Source: Eubacteriales bacterium (GTDB lineage: Bacteria; Bacillota; Clostridia; Oscillospirales; Oscillospiraceae). Taken from it: a DNA stretch of 16,635 nucleotides. The translations under genes and the position numbers were made by a program. Each line of letters opens with the position of its first letter. Positions within the stretch are counted from its first letter, which is position 1. The stretch lies in the NCBI GenBank assembly GCA_030528965.1, contig JAUMXS010000016.1, forward strand, positions 1 through 16,635, in the 5' to 3' direction. The notes below the pieces were generated by a model, which saw only the letters and a list, made by a program, of their open reading frames with translations, was not told where the DNA came from and searched no databases. This document shows positions 14,906 to 16,635 of the stretch, piece by piece.

Positions 14906-16219
14906 TTACTGCTCCTCTTCCGCCTCTTCCTCTGCGGTCTCCTCAATCTCCTCTTCCGGCTCGTTCGCTTCCGCTGCTTCCGCGGCTTCTTCCGCCTCGG
15001 CCGCTTCCGCGGCTTCCGCTGCTGCAGCCGCAGCTTCCGCTGCCGCCGCTTCCTCGGCATAACGATCCGCTATATAGGCACGTCCGCGCGCATAGCGCCG
15101 CGTTCCCACCTGAGACGCAGGGGCTTCTTCCTTCACGATTCCCAGTCTGGCACGACGCGCTTCGCGTTCCGCACGCTCCGCCGCCGCACGGCGGGCATCG
15201 TCTTCCGCCTTCTGCTGCGCCTGGATCTTCTTCTTACTCGTATTCAGATTCTTTTCCGTCTTGCCTTCCGCACGCAGACGCTCCGTCTCCTGACGGCGCC
15301 GCTCGATCTCCGCGTTGCGCGCATTCTCGACCGCGTTCAGCTTTTCCGCTTCCTTCTCTCTCATGCGACGGAAATGTCCGCCCAGAAGAAGCTCTTCCAG
15401 ACAGGAAAGAACGCTCTGGATGATCCAGTATACACCCATGGCCGCCGGCATGATGAAGCAAATATAGAGCGACATGATCGGCATCATGTAGGTCATGCTC
15501 TTCGTAGGATCGTTTCCGGACGAACTCGCCTGCGGCGTGTTGCGGCGGATAAGTACGGACGTCAGCACCGTCAGCAAAGCAGAAATGACCGGAATGAGGA
15601 ACAGTCCCAGTTCGGGGCCCCAATCCTGCACATTGCTCCAGTCCACCTTAGCGAAAAAGTTCCACTGCGGACGACTGCTCAGATTCAGTCCGATGAAATT
15701 AAAGTCCAGATCCTTCAATCCGGCTACCACGCCCTGCATCTCGGCAAAGTTCTCATGGATCAGATTCGCCAGCGTCATTTCGGCATACGCATCCGCCTTT
15801 TCCGGAATCGTATACTGACCCATCGCCACCAGCTTATCCGTGACCAGAGTGATCTCTTCCTCGGTCAGGCTCATCAAACGGCTCAGCGGCTGACGCACGA
15901 CACTGTACAGCGCGATCAGGATCGGGAACGGGATCAGAGTCCAGATACATCCGGACATCGGGTTAACTCCCGCCCGACGATACAGCTTCGCCACCTCTTC
16001 CTGGTACTTCGGCTTGTTGTTTTTATACCGACGCTCCAGTTCCTGCATCTGCTCCTGAAGAGCAGACGTCTTAGACAGACTCTTCTTGCTCTTATACTGG
16101 AACGGCAGCATGATAAGTTTGACCAGCACACCGAACAGCAGGATCGCCATGCCGTAATTCCCAAACATATCATAAAAGAAATTCAGCAGCCACGAAAAAG
16201 GTGTAGTAATAATTGACAT
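14906..16219 (-). CDS. yidC: YidC/Oxa1-family membrane protein insertase with long C-terminal tail
   Basis: Inserts and folds membrane proteins, alone or with SecYEG. Seen in 437 residues: a first transmembrane segment (24-40) with Lys34 where YidC carries its groove positive charge (usually Arg), a basic cytoplasmic hairpin (42-84), VNPMSGCIWTLIPFPILIALYSVVR (85-109), and further membrane segments at about 203-224, 243-262 and 263-278. There is no lipobox, unlike B. subtilis SpoIIIJ. Typical Gram-positive YidC proteins end near 260-290 residues; here about 155 more follow, first highly charged and probably coiled (283-360), then Ala/Glu repeats (386-437) ending in EEEAEEEQ. The ATG at 16219 has GGGAG nine bases upstream. 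It follows yidD and precedes khpB. Confidence 0.95.
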   Translation of the reverse strand: MSIITTPFSWLLNFFYDMFGNYGMAILLFGVLVKLIMLPFQYKSKKSLSKTSALQEQMQELERRYKNNKPKYQEEVAKLYRRAGVNPMSGCIWTLIPFPILIALYSVVRQPLSRLMSLTEEEITLVTDKLVAMGQYTIPEKADAYAEMTLANLIHENFAEMQGVVAGLKDLDFNFIGLNLSSRPQWNFFAKVDWSNVQDWGPELGLFLIPVISALLTVLTSVLIRRNTPQASSSGNDPTKSMTYMMPIMSLYICFIMPAAMGVYWIIQSVLSCLEELLLGGHFRRMREKEAEKLNAVENARNAEIERRRQETERLRAEGKTEKNLNTSKKKIQAQQKAEDDARRAAAERAEREARRARLGIVKEEAPASQVGTRRYARGRAYIADRYAEEAAAAEAAAAAAEAAEAAEAEEAAEAAEANEPEEEIEETAEEEAEEEQ

Positions 16220-16231
16220 GAGAACGTTCTC
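16220..16231. repeat. Perfect 12-base palindrome directly before yidC
   Basis: GAGAACGTTCTC reads the same on both strands and fills the space between the yidC ribosome binding site and start codon. It could be a protein site or a small hairpin acting on translation, or chance. It does not fit the B. subtilis LexA box, which needs four bases between its half sites. Confidence 0.4.
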
Positions 16232-16302
16232 CCAACTCTATATTTGTTTTCCTGCGTATCCTTCACAGGAGCCCATTATCCCGATCAGACCCCGTCTGCA
16301 TC

Positions 16303-16521
16303 TTACGGCACCGGGTCATAGAATTCATGCTCCCCACGATGGAACGGATGACAGCGCAGCAATCGCCGTAACGCCAGCCAGCCCCCTCGGGCCGCTCCGT
16401 ATTTTTCGATCGCTTCCAGCGCATATTCCGAACACGTGGGTATAAACCGACAGCAGGGCGGTTTCAGCGGCGAGATCCTTCGACGGTAAAATCGGATTAC
16501 CGCCATCATCGCCTCTTTCAA
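16303..16521 (-). CDS. yidD: YidD, membrane protein insertion efficiency factor
   Basis: Small amphipathic membrane-associated protein that helps YidC-dependent insertion. Seen in 72 residues: the family signature [19 protein letters not shown] (8-26), [16 protein letters not shown] (27-42) and the C-terminal CHPF...YDPVP. The start is probably the TTG at 16521: AAGGAGG lies seven bases upstream, it overlaps the rnpA stop as TTGA, and it gives the family-typical MKxxxxAVIRFY start. An internal ATG at 16509 has its AGAGG only two bases away. Lies between rnpA and yidC as in many bacteria. Confidence 0.95.
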   Translation of the reverse strand: MKEAMMAVIRFYRRRISPLKPPCCRFIPTCSEYALEAIEKYGAARGGWLALRRLLRCHPFHRGEHEFYDPVP

Positions 16522-16635
16522 TCGCCTGCCTCCTTCTCCCTCACAGCTATCCCGAGCCGCTCGCAGCCGCGTCGGAAATCCCGCTCCAGCTCCCCGTAGG
16601 TCGCTCCGCGGCTCCTTCCGCGCGCCACGATCACC
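16518..16635 (-). CDS. rnpA: Ribonuclease P protein component, C-terminal fragment
   Basis: Protein subunit of RNase P, which trims the 5' end of tRNA precursors. Only the last 38 codons are in the window: [19 protein letters not shown], then a basic stretch ending REKEAGD. The opening VARGR followed by YGELERD matches the end of RnpA, and the position directly before yidD is the conserved one. The stop overlaps the yidD TTG start by four bases. The rest, and probably rpmH, lie beyond the right edge. Confidence 0.9.
   Translation of the reverse strand, partial: VIVARGRSRGATYGELERDFRRGCERLGIAVREKEAGD

Noticed and set aside
14910..15060. GCN/GAR repeats at the end of yidC, considered as a DNA repeat array
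   Set aside because: The units vary in length and codon use and stay in frame, so this is a low-complexity protein tail and not a tandem DNA repeat or CRISPR array.
13461..15062. A 533-codon open frame on the plus strand across acpP and khpB
   Set aside because: It crosses three well-supported minus-strand features and ends in Ser/Ala repeats that are the reverse of the YidC Ala/Glu tail.
16220..16231. LexA (SOS) box before yidC
   Set aside because: The palindrome lacks the CGAAC-N4-GTTCG spacing of the Gram-positive SOS box.

Overview
The window looks like chromosomal DNA of a Gram-positive, Clostridia-type Firmicute, possibly an Oscillospirales-like gut lineage. Five things point this way: strong GGAGG ribosome binding sites, GC-rich third codon positions, clostridial-style shikimate enzymes, the Gram-positive lipid II amidation pair MurT/GatD, and an rnpA-yidD-yidC-khpB block that often lies near the replication origin in Firmicutes. 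The rank below class is inference. Nothing suggests a phage, plasmid, transposon, tRNA, rRNA or CRISPR array.

Layout. (1) Positions 1-4362, minus strand: a tightly packed aromatic amino acid operon, aroF (DAHP synthase) - aroB - aroA - aroC, with aroC cut by the window edge. Its neighbours overlap or lie 2 bases apart. (2) Positions 4363-4971: a 609-base divergent control region. Its minus strand carries an unlabelled 27-codon leader peptide with six Phe codons and one Tyr codon, followed by a GC-rich hairpin. This looks like a ribosome-mediated attenuator for the aro operon. Its plus strand carries a good sigma-A-type promoter for the opposite operon. (3) Positions 4972-12526, plus strand: a small membrane-anchored protein, recD2, comFC, a divergent mreB paralogue, the lipoprotein apbE, murT and gatD, ending at a strong bidirectional terminator. 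(4) Positions 12605-13543, minus strand: an AEC-family permease with its own promoter and probably a TTG start. (5) Positions 13693-16635, minus strand: rnpA (cut by the edge) - yidD - yidC - khpB/jag - acpP, ending at a terminator.

How the genes work together. The aro cluster supplies chorismate, and its leader would couple transcription to charged tRNA-Phe (and perhaps tRNA-Tyr). The plus-strand group combines DNA processing (RecD2, ComFC) with envelope work: MreB-like cytoskeleton, ApbE flavinylation of exported proteins, and MurT/GatD amidation of lipid II. The right-hand block covers tRNA 5' maturation, membrane protein insertion and an RNA-binding partner protein. An acyl carrier protein gene sits where mnmE is often found.

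The points most worth a second look are the Phe-rich leader attenuator, the MreB paralogue that appears to lack the catalytic glutamate, the long low-complexity tails on both YidC and KhpB, and the solitary acpP.
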